Source: Paenarthrobacter nitroguajacolicus
GTDB lineage: Bacteria > Actinomycetota > Actinomycetes > Actinomycetales > Micrococcaceae
Direction of reading: 5' to 3'
DNA: 64,000 nt
NCBI RefSeq assembly: GCF_007786235.1
Contig: NZ_VNFK01000003.1
Location: forward strand, 308,882 to 372,881
Positions 1 through 8,954 of this stretch are shown here, in pieces (the stretch's first letter is position 1; each line of letters opens with the position of its first letter). The position numbers and the translations under genes were made by a program. The notes under the pieces were generated by a model. The model saw only the letters and a list, made by a program, of their open reading frames with translations, made no database searches and was not told where the DNA came from.

Positions 1-154
1 TCATCTTCACGGCGATCCGGTCCTTGATGGAACCGCCGGGATTGACGTATTCGAGCTTCACGAGGACGGTGGCTTTGATCCCGTCCGTTACGTGGTTGAG
101 CTTGATGAGCGGCGTATTGCCGATGAGGTCCAACACTGACTGGGCGTACTTCAT
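1..154 (-). CDS. Cystathionine beta-synthase / cysteine synthase family protein, N-terminal part
   Basis: The ATG lies at 152-154 and the gene runs off the left edge, so only 51 codons are visible. The translation begins [20 protein letters not shown] and continues to [13 protein letters not shown]. The 'GNTPL' stretch and the 'GGSIKDR' stretch, whose lysine carries pyridoxal phosphate in this family, are diagnostic of fold-type II PLP enzymes that make cysteine or cystathionine from serine derivatives. The N-terminal wording fits actinobacterial cystathionine beta-synthase slightly better than CysK. The C-terminal CBS domains that would decide this are outside the window. Confidence 0.85.
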   Translation of the reverse strand, partial: MKYAQSVLDLIGNTPLIKLNHVTDGIKATVLVKLEYVNPGGSIKDRIAVKM

Positions 155-234
155 AGGTACAAAGTTACCGCCTGCCCGCAGTAGGGCTTGACCCGGCGCC
201 GGTGCCCGGGCCAAGCCAGGAAGGGGCCTGCGGC

Positions 235-627
235 CTAGGTGCCCGCGGAGGTGTCGTTCTGCCACACACCCAGAACGTTGCCCTCGGTGTCCTTGAAGTA
301 GGCGTACCAGCCCATGGTGGGTACGGCGTCCTTGGCCTGGACCACGCTGCCACCGGCAGACTCGATCTGTCCCAGCGCGGCGTCAATATCTTCCACATCG
401 ATGGTGAGGATGGGGGTCTTCAGGGCGTCGGTACGTGGGAACAGCGCTCCGTTGATGGCCCCTGGTTCCTTGGGGGTGCCGGTTTGTTCGTCGGAAGGGG
501 CGGTGAGGGCGATGGTGTAGTCCATCCCCTGCATGGGGCTCAGGTTCCACCCGAAGGCACTTTCATAGAAGGTGTTGGCCCGGTCTTTGTCGTCCGTAGG
601 AATCTCGAAATGCACTATTGCGGCCAT
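235..627 (-). CDS. VOC (glyoxalase/bleomycin-resistance-like) family protein
   Basis: This is a 130-residue protein starting [20 protein letters not shown]. It has the layout of a single-copy VOC module: an N-terminal 'FYESAFGW' helix, a central '[20 protein letters not shown]' strand-helix unit, and a terminal '[12 protein letters not shown]' strand typical of glyoxalase-like proteins. The start was set at the internal ATG at 625-627 because a good ribosome-binding site (AAGGAGC) precedes it; an in-frame ATG 18 codons upstream has none. The family binds a metal and acts on small molecules, but the substrate cannot be read from the sequence. It is a single gene, convergent with the glycosylase region. 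Confidence 0.85.
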   Translation of the reverse strand: MAAIVHFEIPTDDKDRANTFYESAFGWNLSPMQGMDYTIALTAPSDEQTGTPKEPGAINGALFPRTDALKTPILTIDVEDIDAALGQIESAGGSVVQAKDAVPTMGWYAYFKDTEGNVLGVWQNDTSAGT

Positions 628-768
628 GATGGCGCTCCTTGCTTCCTGGATTTGTTCCTGAGATATGGCGCGGCCACCCACGCCACATCAGGGAGTCTAG
701 CGGTGGAGGTACCGGGCCGTAAGGGCTTCCAGGGCACGATTGTCAGCCGGGCATGGGACCATAAATGC

Positions 769-1743
769 ATGACCATCGCAGACGCCCCGCCCCTTGTGGC
801 GGCTGCGGCAGATGCGGCCGTTCGGTGGCATCCTGGCAGCTCCTTCCGCCTGGACCAGACCATGTTTCCGCTCATGCGCGGCAACGCGGATCCGTCCTTC
901 GCGTCGCACTCCAGCGGTTTCTGGATGGCCTTCACCACCGCCTCCGGACCGGTGACCATGAGGCTTTCCGCAGGTGGCGTGGGGGCCGATTCCTTTGTGG
1001 ATGCCCAAGCTTGGGGTCCCGGAGCGCAGGATGCCGTGGCCGGTGTTCCCAGGCTGCTGGGAGCCGACGACGATTGGTCCAGCTTTGATGAACCCGCCTT
1101 CCATGCCACGCTCCCGCGCCTGGTCACGGAAGCACGACGCCGGAACCTGGCGGTGCGGCTGCCTTCCACGGGGCGGGTGGTTGACTCCCTGGTGCCCACC
1201 ATCTTGGAGCAAAAGGTCACCACCCTGGAAGCCAGGCGTGGCTACCGATACTTGATGTATCGCTTCGGCAGTAAGGCCCCCGGCGCGTCGGCTCCCCCGG
1301 GCCTCCTTGTTCCTCCCACGGCCCGGCAGTGGCTGGCCATTCCGTCATGGGAGTGGCACAAGGCGGGAGTGGGACCACAGCGTTCGGCCACCGTTATGCG
1401 GGCGCTGCAGTCCGCCGTCGCGCTTGAACGCCTGGCAGGCCTTGACTCTGCTCAGGCCGCCGCCAAGCTGCAGACCATTCCCGGCATTGGGATCTGGTCC
1501 GCGGCGGAGGTGGTCCAACGGACGCATGGCTGCCCGGACTCGATCTCCGTGGGCGACTATCATCTGGCGGCATATGTGGGGTATGCCCTGACAGGTGAAA
1601 AGACCGACGACGCCGGCATGCTCCACCTCCTGGAACCATGGCGTGGGCAACGGCAGCGGCTGGTACGGATGCTGTATTTGAGCGGCTTCCGCAAACCCAC
1701 GTTTGGGCCCAGGATGACCGTCCAGGATCACCGCGGACACTGA
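769..1743 (+). CDS. DNA-3-methyladenine glycosylase II family protein (HhH-GPD)
   Basis: This 324-residue protein is related to AlkA-type base-excision glycosylases that remove alkylated purines. The helix-hairpin-helix is visible as 'LQTIPGIGIWSAAEVV' at about residues 230-246. It is followed by 'SVGDYHL', where the aspartate occupies the catalytic position of the HhH-GPD motif. The reading frame stays open far upstream, but the upstream translation is low-quality and antisense to the VOC gene. The ATG at 769 (MTIADAPPL) is therefore preferred, although no strong ribosome-binding site is visible. The N-terminal third resembles the AlkA substrate-recognition lobe only weakly. Confidence 0.8.
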   Translation: MTIADAPPLVAAAADAAVRWHPGSSFRLDQTMFPLMRGNADPSFASHSSGFWMAFTTASGPVTMRLSAGGVGADSFVDAQAWGPGAQDAVAGVPRLLGADDDWSSFDEPAFHATLPRLVTEARRRNLAVRLPSTGRVVDSLVPTILEQKVTTLEARRGYRYLMYRFGSKAPGASAPPGLLVPPTARQWLAIPSWEWHKAGVGPQRSATVMRALQSAVALERLAGLDSAQAAAKLQTIPGIGIWSAAEVVQRTHGCPDSISVGDYHLAAYVGYALTGEKTDDAGMLHLLEPWRGQRQRLVRMLYLSGFRKPTFGPRMTVQDHRGH

Positions 1744-1850
1744 GTTTTCATCGCGGACGGGAGCTGTCCGCAAGGGCATGGACTGCCCTCCACTGCCGGG
1801 TATAGCGTGGCGCGTAGCAGCCATCCCCAGCCGCCCATGGAGTCCTTCGA

Positions 1851-2825
1851 GTGACCGTGATCCACACCAAAAAACTCACCAAGACGTTCACCGTGAAGAA
1901 GGAAACGGTGGAAGCCGTCAAGGGCGTGGACATCGACGTCGCCCCTGGCGAACTCGTCGCGTTCCTGGGGCCTAACGGTGCCGGCAAGTCCACCACGCTG
2001 CGCATGCTCACCACCTTGCTGAGACCGACGTCGGGCTCGGCCACGGTGGCAGGAGTCGATGTAGAGAAGGATCCGGCCGGCGTCCGTGCCCGCATCGGGT
2101 ACATCGGCCAGGGCAACGGCGGCGGGCACAGCTACCGGGTGATCGACGAACTCATCATGCAGGGCCGGTTCTACGGAATGAACACCAGCGAGGCCAAGGC
2201 GCGGGCAGAGACTCTCATGGCCTCCCTGGACCTGGGCGACCTCGCCAAGCGGACGGTCATCAAGCTCTCCGGTGGGCAGCGGCGGCGCATGGATGTGGCC
2301 CTGGGGTTGATGCACTCCCCCGGTTTGCTGTTCCTGGATGAACCGTCCACTGGCATGGATCCCCAAAACCGCGCCAACCTCTGTGAGCACATCATGCGGA
2401 TGCGTGAAGAACACGGGACCACCATCGTGCTGACCACGCATTACATGGACGAGGCCGACTCCATGTCCGAACGCGTGATCGTGATCGACCACGGCACCAT
2501 CATCGCGGACGACACCGCCTCCCGGCTCAAAGCGAACCTCGCCGGGGATCTCCTCGCCGTGGAGGTTGCCGCGGGCTCAGCGTCCGAGGTACGTGGCCTG
2601 CTGGGACGGGCTGCCGCCGAGGGCGACATCCAGGAGAACGCCTACGACGGCGTGGTCCGATTCCGCCTTCGGTTGGCGCAGGGCGCCCAACTCGCACCGG
2701 GACTGCTGAAGGAAATGCACGACGCCGGTGCTCCCGCCCAGTCTCTGGAACTCAAACCGCCAACGCTGGACGACGTTTTCCTGGAACTGACCGGCCGCAG
2801 CCTGCGGGAAGGAGCTGAAGTCTGA
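1851..2825 (+). CDS. ABC transporter ATP-binding protein, DrrA-like exporter type
   Basis: This 324-residue ATPase has Walker A 'GPNGAGKST' near residue 40, the signature 'LSGGQRRRMDVALGL' near 140, and Walker B 'LLFLDEPSTGMDP' just after. The roughly 90-residue C-terminal extension ending in 'PTLDDVFLELTGRSL' is typical of DrrA/daunorubicin-resistance-type subunits, which power efflux of drugs or lipids. The start is GTG at 1851. The stop overlaps the ATG of the permease by one base (TGATG), so the two are translationally coupled. The exported substrate is unknown. Confidence 0.92.
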   Translation: MTVIHTKKLTKTFTVKKETVEAVKGVDIDVAPGELVAFLGPNGAGKSTTLRMLTTLLRPTSGSATVAGVDVEKDPAGVRARIGYIGQGNGGGHSYRVIDELIMQGRFYGMNTSEAKARAETLMASLDLGDLAKRTVIKLSGGQRRRMDVALGLMHSPGLLFLDEPSTGMDPQNRANLCEHIMRMREEHGTTIVLTTHYMDEADSMSERVIVIDHGTIIADDTASRLKANLAGDLLAVEVAAGSASEVRGLLGRAAAEGDIQENAYDGVVRFRLRLAQGAQLAPGLLKEMHDAGAPAQSLELKPPTLDDVFLELTGRSLREGAEV

Positions 2826-3637
2826 TGATCGAGCAAGCCGTAACCCCGGGTGTGGCCATCCAACAACGCGGGCCCCGGAGCCTTGTGACGGACACGTGGT
2901 TCGTGTTCTGGCGCGAGATGCTGCTGCCATTACGGGACCCGTTCTCGCTGATTTTCTCCCTCATCCAACCGTTGGTATTCCTCGGATTGTTCGGTCCTTT
3001 GCTGGGCTCGGCGGTGGGTGCTCCGGCGTTCGGCGGCCAGTCAACGCTGCAGTGGTTCCTGCCTGGCGTGGTGGTGATGATCGCGCTGTTCGGCACGTCG
3101 ATGACCGGTTCCAACCTGCAATACGAACTGATGACGGGTTCCTACGAGCGGATCCTGGCCACCCCGCTGTCCCGTTCATCGCTCATGATTGGCCGTGCAC
3201 TGAAGGAGTGGGCTCCCCTGGTGGTGCAGGGCCTGTTGATCTCCGTGGTGTGCATCCCGTTCGGCTTCGTGTTCCATCCGCTGCATGTGCTCCTGGGGTT
3301 GGTCATCCTGGGCATCTTCGGCATCGGGCTGGGCGCGCTGTCCTACGCTTTGGCCCTGGTCTCGCAAAACAAGGAATGGATCTTCTGGGGCGTGCAGCAA
3401 ACCCTGCTGTTCCCGCTGATGATCCTCTCCGGCATCATGTTGCCCATCGAAGCCGGTCCAGGGTGGATGAAGGTGGCCAGCCTGTTCAACCCCCTGACGT
3501 ACCTTGTCAACGCCGAGCGGGAGTTGTTCGCCGGACGCATTGGCATGGACACAGCATGGGGACTCGTGGCCGCAGTGGTGACTGCCGCCGTCGGGCTTGT
3601 GGTGGGAATCCGGACCATCAGCCGGAACACCAACTAA
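2825..3637 (+). CDS. ABC-2 type transporter permease
   Basis: This 270-residue membrane protein has about six hydrophobic segments. It carries the ABC-2 pattern: cytoplasmic N-terminus, first segment around 'FSLIFSLIQPLVFLGLFGPL', and a C-terminal 'FNPLTYLVNAERELFAG' loop typical of DrrB-like permeases. Its ATG overlaps the stop of the upstream ATPase, and together they form a two-gene efflux system. It ends one base before the stop codon of the convergent acyl-CoA synthetase gene, leaving no intergenic space and no separate terminator. Confidence 0.92.
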   Translation: MIEQAVTPGVAIQQRGPRSLVTDTWFVFWREMLLPLRDPFSLIFSLIQPLVFLGLFGPLLGSAVGAPAFGGQSTLQWFLPGVVVMIALFGTSMTGSNLQYELMTGSYERILATPLSRSSLMIGRALKEWAPLVVQGLLISVVCIPFGFVFHPLHVLLGLVILGIFGIGLGALSYALALVSQNKEWIFWGVQQTLLFPLMILSGIMLPIEAGPGWMKVASLFNPLTYLVNAERELFAGRIGMDTAWGLVAAVVTAAVGLVVGIRTISRNTN

Positions 3638-5314
3638 CTACAGATGAAGGCGGGACACCGCCTCCTGCCTCATGTCCACCTTCCGGACCTTGCCGGACAC
3701 CGTCATGGGAAAACTTTCACGGACATCGATGTAGCGCGGAATCTTGTAATGGGCCAGCTTGCCCCGGCAGTATTCGGCAATGTCCTCCACGGTGATGGTG
3801 TCCGCACCGGGTTTGAGGATGATGCAGGCCATGAGCTCCTCGCCGTATTTCTCGTCCGGCACTCCGATCACCTGGACATCCTGGATCGCCGGATGGAGGT
3901 ACAGGAACTCTTCGATCTCGCGGGGGTAGATGTTCTCGCCGCCGCGGATCACCATGTCCTTGATGCGGCCCTCGATCACCAGGTAGCCGTCCTGGTCCAT
4001 GCGGGCGAGGTCTCCGGTGTGCATCCAGCCTTCGGCATCGATCGCCTCCGCGGTCTTGTCCGGCTGACCCCAATAACCCTGCATCACTGCGTAACCGCGG
4101 GTGCAGAGCTCTCCGATGACGCCGCGCTCCACCACTTCCCCGGTCCCTGGGTCCACGATCCGGCTCTGCAAGTGCGGCATGGTCCGGCCCACTGTGCTGG
4201 TCCTCTGCCCCAAAGTGTCCCCGGCGCGCGTCATGGTGGACACCGGCGAGGTCTCGGTCATGCCGTAGCAAATGGCCACATCCACCATGTGCATCTCTTC
4301 GATGACGCGGCGCATGACCTCGATGGGACACAGGGAGCCGGCCATGACCCCGGTCCTCAACGTCGACAGGTCGTAGGATGCAAAGTCCTCCAAGGCCAGC
4401 TCAGCGATGAACATGGTGGGCACGCCGTACAGCGAGGTCCCGCCGAAGTCCTGCACGGCTTCCAACGCAGCCGAAGGGTTGAATCCCCGGCCCGGAATGA
4501 TGGTGGCGGCACCGAAACTCAGCGCGTTCAGATTTCCGATCACCATGCCAAAGCAGTGGTAGAACGGCACCGGAATAACCACGCGATCATGCTCGGTATA
4601 GCCCAGCAGCCGGCCGATCGAGTGCCCGTTGTTAAGGATGTTGTGGTGCGTCAGGGTGGCTCCCTTCGGGAAGCCCGTGGTGCCTGAGGTGTACTGCAGG
4701 TTGATGGGGTCGTGCGGGTCCAGTTGGGCCATACGGTCGCGCACCGCCGAAGGCCCGACGCCGTCCGCCCGGGTCAGGAGCTCGGCGTACGTTAGTTCGT
4801 GGCCGGCTTCGGGGACGCCAGCGGTGAGTCCAGTTGCCGGCTCGCCGGGAAGGAAAACCACTTCCTTGAGTCCGGGACAAATACCAGCAGCTTCCCTGGC
4901 CATGCCGACGTAGTCGCTGTTCTTGTCCGACGGCGCGGTCACCAGCATCCGCATGCCGTTCTGTTTCACCACGAATTCCAGCTCGTGGCTGCGGTAGGCC
5001 GGATTCACGTTCACCAGCACCGCACCGATCTTTGCGGTGGCGTATTGGAGGATGGTCCACTCGGCACAGTTGGGACTCCAGATGCCGATCCGTTCGCCCT
5101 TGTCCAGGCCCAAGGCGAGCAATGCGCGGGCGAGGCGATTGACGTCGTCGTTCAGTTTTTCGTAGCTCCAGCGGCGGGCGTCTCCGCCGGGGGTGGGCGC
5201 CGCTTCAATCAGTGCGTCGCGTAACGGGAACCGGGCGGCGATCCGCTCAAAATTGGCGCCGATGGTCTCTTCGAGCAGCGGGACGTCAGTGTCTCCGGCA
5301 GTGTAGGACAACAT
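3638..5314 (-). CDS. AMP-binding acyl-CoA synthetase (long-chain fatty acid-CoA ligase type)
   Basis: This 558-residue adenylate-forming enzyme activates a carboxylic acid with ATP and joins it to CoA. The P-loop-like motif 'YTSGTTGFPKG' is near residue 210, the 'YGMTETSPV' motif near 350, and the C-terminal hinge 'TGDLARMDQDGYLVIEGR' precedes 'IKDMVIRGGENIYP'. The final 'TVSGKVRK' contains the conserved catalytic lysine. Length and motifs fit FadD-like fatty acyl-CoA synthetases; chain-length preference cannot be read. It is transcribed alone and starts with ATG at 5312-5314. Confidence 0.92.
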   Translation of the reverse strand: MLSYTAGDTDVPLLEETIGANFERIAARFPLRDALIEAAPTPGGDARRWSYEKLNDDVNRLARALLALGLDKGERIGIWSPNCAEWTILQYATAKIGAVLVNVNPAYRSHELEFVVKQNGMRMLVTAPSDKNSDYVGMAREAAGICPGLKEVVFLPGEPATGLTAGVPEAGHELTYAELLTRADGVGPSAVRDRMAQLDPHDPINLQYTSGTTGFPKGATLTHHNILNNGHSIGRLLGYTEHDRVVIPVPFYHCFGMVIGNLNALSFGAATIIPGRGFNPSAALEAVQDFGGTSLYGVPTMFIAELALEDFASYDLSTLRTGVMAGSLCPIEVMRRVIEEMHMVDVAICYGMTETSPVSTMTRAGDTLGQRTSTVGRTMPHLQSRIVDPGTGEVVERGVIGELCTRGYAVMQGYWGQPDKTAEAIDAEGWMHTGDLARMDQDGYLVIEGRIKDMVIRGGENIYPREIEEFLYLHPAIQDVQVIGVPDEKYGEELMACIILKPGADTITVEDIAEYCRGKLAHYKIPRYIDVRESFPMTVSGKVRKVDMRQEAVSRLHL

Positions 5315-5397
5315 GACGGAACGCTACCAAGGGACTGCGCGCAACAGAACCGTAACCACCTCCAGCGGCGCCGTGTCCTGCCGGTAGGGTTGGAGCC

Positions 5398-5676
5398 ATG
5401 AGTGCACCCATTGACCTGCAGGCCACGTTCATCCCCAACGAAGGCGAGTTTTTCCGCGTGAAGCTCGCTTTGGAAATCGCGATCGATGAGGTCGTCAACG
5501 AGCCCGGCTGCATCCGCTACGAACTGACCGAAGCCACCGAGGAAAAGCTCGTCCTCACGGAGCGCTGGGAATCCGAGGAACTGCTCGAGAAGCACTCCAA
5601 GGGCATTGCCGTCCAGGACCTGAACGAGTCCCTCAGCGCGCTGCTGGCCGAGCCCGTCAAGCTGGAACGTCTCTAG
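5398..5676 (+). CDS. Antibiotic biosynthesis monooxygenase (ABM) domain protein
   Basis: This 92-residue single-domain protein has the ABM ferredoxin-like fold signature: 'PGCIRYELTE' followed by 'LVLTERWESEELLEKHSKG'. Such small dimeric proteins act as quinol or heme-type monooxygenases or as unknown small-molecule enzymes. The start ATG at 5398 follows a purine-rich GGTTGGAG stretch. It sits alone, divergent from the acyl-CoA synthetase, and ends just before a strong bidirectional hairpin at 5710-5747. Confidence 0.88.
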   Translation: MSAPIDLQATFIPNEGEFFRVKLALEIAIDEVVNEPGCIRYELTEATEEKLVLTERWESEELLEKHSKGIAVQDLNESLSALLAEPVKLERL

Positions 5677-5709
5677 GAAAACGCCTCAACACTGCGAGAA
5701 CGCGTTAAA

Positions 5710-5747
5710 GCACCGAGGTCGCCGGAATTTTCCGGCGACCTCGGTGC
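5710..5747. terminator. Bidirectional hairpin terminator between ABM protein and thioredoxin
   Basis: A perfect inverted repeat of 18 bp per arm (left arm begins GCACCGAGGTCGCC) has a 2-base loop and lies between the convergent ends of the ABM gene (stop 5676) and thioredoxin gene (stop 5774). The T-rich centre and downstream ends are modest, but position and symmetry fit a shared terminator. Confidence 0.8.
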
Positions 5748-5773
5748 GTTCCGGCGATTTCGCCGAGTGGGAT

Positions 5774-6151
5774 CTAGTTTTCCTGTGCCTCGGCACGGGC
5801 CTTGGCAACGTGGGCGTGGACCTCTTCCATGTCCAAGCCCTTCACGGCCTCGATGACCTGCTCAAGCTGCGGGCCGTTGAGGGCGCCCGGCTGCGAGAAG
5901 ACGAGGACCTTTTCGCGGAAGGCCATGAGCGTGGGGATGGACGTGATGCCGGCTTCGGCGGCGAGCTGCTGCTCTGCCTCGGTGTCCACCTTCGCGAAGA
6001 CAACGTCGGAGTGCTTCTCCGAAGCTGCCCCGTAGGTGGGGGCGAACTGGCGGCACGGGCTGCACCAGGCAGCCCAGAAATCCACCAGGACAATGTCATT
6101 GTCCTCAATGGTCGATGCGAACTGTTCTCCAGTGATGTCAACTGTAGCCAT
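5774..6151 (-). CDS. trxA: Thioredoxin
   Basis: This 125-residue cytoplasmic disulfide reductase has the active site 'WAAWCSPC' at residues 27-33, followed by a TrxA-like 'ADTEAEQQLAAEAGITSIPTL' region with the conserved cis-proline. The redox motif is CSPC rather than the classical CGPC, which can shift redox potential but still fits thioredoxin-family reductases. The acidic C-terminal extension (about 15 residues) is longer than in E. coli thioredoxin. It is transcribed alone, and convergent hairpins isolate it from the ABM gene. Confidence 0.92.
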   Translation of the reverse strand: MATVDITGEQFASTIEDNDIVLVDFWAAWCSPCRQFAPTYGAASEKHSDVVFAKVDTEAEQQLAAEAGITSIPTLMAFREKVLVFSQPGALNGPQLEQVIEAVKGLDMEEVHAHVAKARAEAQEN

Positions 6152-6232
6152 GGTTCCACGGTACGCGACGCTGCTTGCGATGTCCCGTGGAAGGGTGGCC
6201 TGTTCGCTTCCCGCGTCACCGGGAATAAACGG

Positions 6233-8104
6233 CTACTTGCCCAGGACGTACTTGATCGCGGACGCGTAGAGCGGCGCCACCTTGTTGTGCCCGGTCTGGT
6301 TCATGTGGGCGTCATCGAGGTAGTTACCCGCCGCGCCGGCGATGGTGGCTGTGCCGGACATCGAGATGCGCGGCAAGCCACGGACTGCGGCTTCCCGGGT
6401 TACCAGGCCATCCACCCAACGGCGCTGGGCGTGGCTGGCGTCGTACCGTGAAAGGACTCCGTTGATGAGGATGGTGCTGCGCGGATACTTCCGGCGCAAT
6501 TCGTCCCAGAGCCGGTTGGCCTGGGACAGGATGGCGGCGTCGGTGGCCATGATGCGGGCGTCGTTTCCGCCCAGTGTGACCACTACCAGTCCGGGATTGC
6601 CCTGCGGAAGGAGGATACGGTCCAGCACTACAGCATCCGTCGCCGAGCTTCCACCAACGGCCGGACTTCCCGAGACGTAGCCGATGCCGCCTATGCTGCG
6701 GACCACTTGACGGGGGTAGCCGGCTGCGCGGGCACCCTGCTCGCCCCATGAATCCATATCCAGTTGCGAGTCACCAAGGAAAACCACGGTAGAGGCATCA
6801 ACCGCTTCGGCAGAGTAGAGCTCCTGCGTGGCATCGCTCCAGATGGTTTCCAGTTTCTGGAAGGCCACGTGGGCTCCCCTGGAATCCGACCAGGTGTCCT
6901 TGACCGGCCAGCCAAATTCGCCCGGATTGACGGACCACACCTTGTAGGTGGGGTGTCCCACAATCCGGGCTCCAGTGGACGGCCCCCACACGAGCCAGCC
7001 GTTGGTGAACTGCTGGACCAAGCCGCCGGCCCGCGGAAGCTTGTCCGTAAGCGGCAACCCCAATTGCCCGGCGGCCCCGCCCAGCGACACATAGCGGTTG
7101 TGGACATCCCCGTGCGTGGTGGAGTGCGCACCGGTGGCTGCGGACCAGTAGACGGTCCCGCCCTGGAAGAGCTGGTAGACGAAATTGTTTTGCCGGTGTT
7201 CCTCGCTGACCGGATACCCAAGGGCGCCGTTTTGGGCCCCCGTTGAAGACCAGTAACTGCGGATGGCCCCCGTCAGGGCACGTGCCCCGGTGGAGGGTGA
7301 CCAGATGATGGTGCCCCGTTGGTACTGCTGGGACGAGCCACCGCTGCGCAGTCCTGTAGCTTCGTCCGTGGACGGATAGCCGAGCTCACCCTCTTCCATC
7401 CCGGATTGTCGCCACCGTTCCCGGATGGCGCCCATGGAGGGATGCGCACCGGTGGCGGGCGACCACACCACGAAGCCGCGTTCGAAGGCTTGCCAGGCGC
7501 CGCCGTCGCGCAGTCCTGTGCTTTCGCCGGTGACAGGGTAGCCAAGGAAGCCGCCTTCAAAGCCGGCGCGGCCCCACGCCAGGTGGATGGATCCACTGGT
7601 ACCCCGGGCGCCGGTAGCCGGGGAATACGTGATGGCTCCGCGTTCGAAGGATTGCTTGGAACCGCCATTGCGGAGTCCCGTAACGGTATGGGTAGTGGGG
7701 TACCCGTGGAAGCCGGCGGGACCGCCGGCGTTGCGCCACGACGTCCGGACCGGCCCGTTGACCACCACACGGGCTCCGGTGCGGGCCGACCACGCGATGT
7801 CGCCGCCTGCGAACCGCTGCACGCAGCCGCTTGTGCTTCCGCTGCCTGTGCATTCTTCCGCGGCAGTTGGCTGCAGCAGCACACTGCGTGCCCATGCACT
7901 GGTGTTGTATAAGTTGCCGATGGCACCCGTGAGGGGCGGCGTTGACGTCTGGGCCTGAACAGCCAGGGGTGCTGCGAAATGAGGGGTGGCCTGTGCAGGG
8001 GACGCCATTCCCAGGGGCGACGTTCCCAAGGAACCCGGAACAAGCATCACCGCTGCCACTGACCCGAAGAACCAGCGTTTTAACGCCGACGTTGCACTTC
8101 TCAC
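6233..8104 (-). CDS. Secreted LGFP-repeat protein with C-terminal SGNH hydrolase domain
   Basis: This 623-residue exported protein starts with GTG at 8104 and has a signal peptide of about 40 residues ending near 'SPAQA'. Residues about 60-420 contain six or seven LGFP repeats, each with a 'GYP.T..TGLRNGG..Q.FERG.I.WSPATGA' core. LGFP repeats bind cell-wall glycans in actinobacteria. The C-terminal domain carries SGNH blocks: 'FLGDSQLDMD' (nucleophile Ser, about residue 445), 'VTLGGNDARI', and 'LDDAHMNQTGH' with the Asp/His dyad. It probably acts as a wall-associated esterase or deacylase; the substrate is unknown. Confidence 0.85.
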   Translation of the reverse strand: MRSATSALKRWFFGSVAAVMLVPGSLGTSPLGMASPAQATPHFAAPLAVQAQTSTPPLTGAIGNLYNTSAWARSVLLQPTAAEECTGSGSTSGCVQRFAGGDIAWSARTGARVVVNGPVRTSWRNAGGPAGFHGYPTTHTVTGLRNGGSKQSFERGAITYSPATGARGTSGSIHLAWGRAGFEGGFLGYPVTGESTGLRDGGAWQAFERGFVVWSPATGAHPSMGAIRERWRQSGMEEGELGYPSTDEATGLRSGGSSQQYQRGTIIWSPSTGARALTGAIRSYWSSTGAQNGALGYPVSEEHRQNNFVYQLFQGGTVYWSAATGAHSTTHGDVHNRYVSLGGAAGQLGLPLTDKLPRAGGLVQQFTNGWLVWGPSTGARIVGHPTYKVWSVNPGEFGWPVKDTWSDSRGAHVAFQKLETIWSDATQELYSAEAVDASTVVFLGDSQLDMDSWGEQGARAAGYPRQVVRSIGGIGYVSGSPAVGGSSATDAVVLDRILLPQGNPGLVVVTLGGNDARIMATDAAILSQANRLWDELRRKYPRSTILINGVLSRYDASHAQRRWVDGLVTREAAVRGLPRISMSGTATIAGAAGNYLDDAHMNQTGHNKVAPLYASAIKYVLGK

Positions 8105-8251
8105 TTCTCAAACCCCTCAAACTACGGGCGTACCCCAAACTGCTCCCCCACATGAAAACAGTGAAGCCAGTATCTTCGACTTCAGGGCTCCGCGCAGCGC
8201 GACGCAACCAATGCGTGCCACATCGTTATATCCGGCACTCTTGATGTGGAC

Positions 8252-8285
8252 TGAACGGGTGTTTAGCCTATTAAACATGCGTTCA
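8252..8285 (+). promoter_or_regulatory. Palindromic TetR operator overlapping the regulator start codon
   Basis: A 34-bp interrupted palindrome is made of TGAACG (8252-8257) and TGTTTA (8260-8265) on the left, mirrored by TAAACA (8272-8277) and CGTTCA (8280-8285) on the right. The ATG of the TetR gene (8277-8279) lies inside the right half. Twelve of fourteen positions per arm are self-complementary, which strongly suggests autoregulation of the TetR-ABC operon. Confidence 0.7.
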
Positions 8286-8954
8286 GGCGCAGACGATTTA
8301 ACCACTCGGGCCCGCATCCGCGACGCCGCCATCGGACTTTTCGGCCGCGATGGCTTCTCCCGCGCCACAGTCCGCGCCGTCGCTTCCGCTGCCGGAGTCA
8401 GTCCCGGATTGGTCATCCACCATTTCGGCAGCAAGGCGGCGCTACGCGAAGCCTGCGATGAGCACGTCCTGTCCCAGACAGCCACCCAGGGCCGTGAGAA
8501 AACCGATCCCGGCTCCACACGGGAGTTGATCCAGGACTATCTGAACCATCCCGACCAATACTCCGACGAGATCGCCTACATTCGCCGGTCCTTGGGTGAT
8601 GAGTCCCAAGCCGGCGACGCCTTCTTCGACGCCGTGGTCAGGCAGACCCAGGACATCATCCGGGCGGGAATCGAGGCCGGCGCAATCCGCGAGGTCCAGG
8701 ACCTCCGCGCCACGGCCGTGGTCATCGCGTCCAACAGCCTGTCCATGCTCATGCTGGGCAGACACCTCTCCCGGGCCCTGGGCACCGAATCGCCGGAGCC
8801 CCATGGCATCGGGCCGGACCTGTTGCGGCAGCTGACGCTGCCGGCCCTCGACATCTATACCAACGGCTTTTACACAGACTCGCGGTTCCTTGATGCGGCC
8901 CGCGACGTCCTCCTTGAGACCACTACCAACGCAGGAAGGGAGCATGCCCCGTGA
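8277..8954 (+). CDS. TetR/AcrR family transcriptional regulator
   Basis: This 225-residue repressor has an N-terminal helix-turn-helix: 'TRARIRDAAIGLFGRDGF' leads into 'TVRAVASAAGVSPGLVIHHF' at residues about 10-48. The rest is the variable ligand-binding domain. The frame is open far upstream, but the ATG at 8277 gives the standard TetR length and sits in a matching operator. The stop codon overlaps the GTG of the next gene (GTGA), so regulator, ATPase and permease form one operon. It likely represses this operon until a toxic substrate binds. Confidence 0.92.
   Translation: MRSGADDLTTRARIRDAAIGLFGRDGFSRATVRAVASAAGVSPGLVIHHFGSKAALREACDEHVLSQTATQGREKTDPGSTRELIQDYLNHPDQYSDEIAYIRRSLGDESQAGDAFFDAVVRQTQDIIRAGIEAGAIREVQDLRATAVVIASNSLSMLMLGRHLSRALGTESPEPHGIGPDLLRQLTLPALDIYTNGFYTDSRFLDAARDVLLETTTNAGREHAP

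Noticed and set aside
202..768. N-terminal extension of the DNA glycosylase to 513 residues
   Set aside because: The upstream part is antisense to the VOC gene and not protein-like; the glycosylase fold begins after the ATG at 769.
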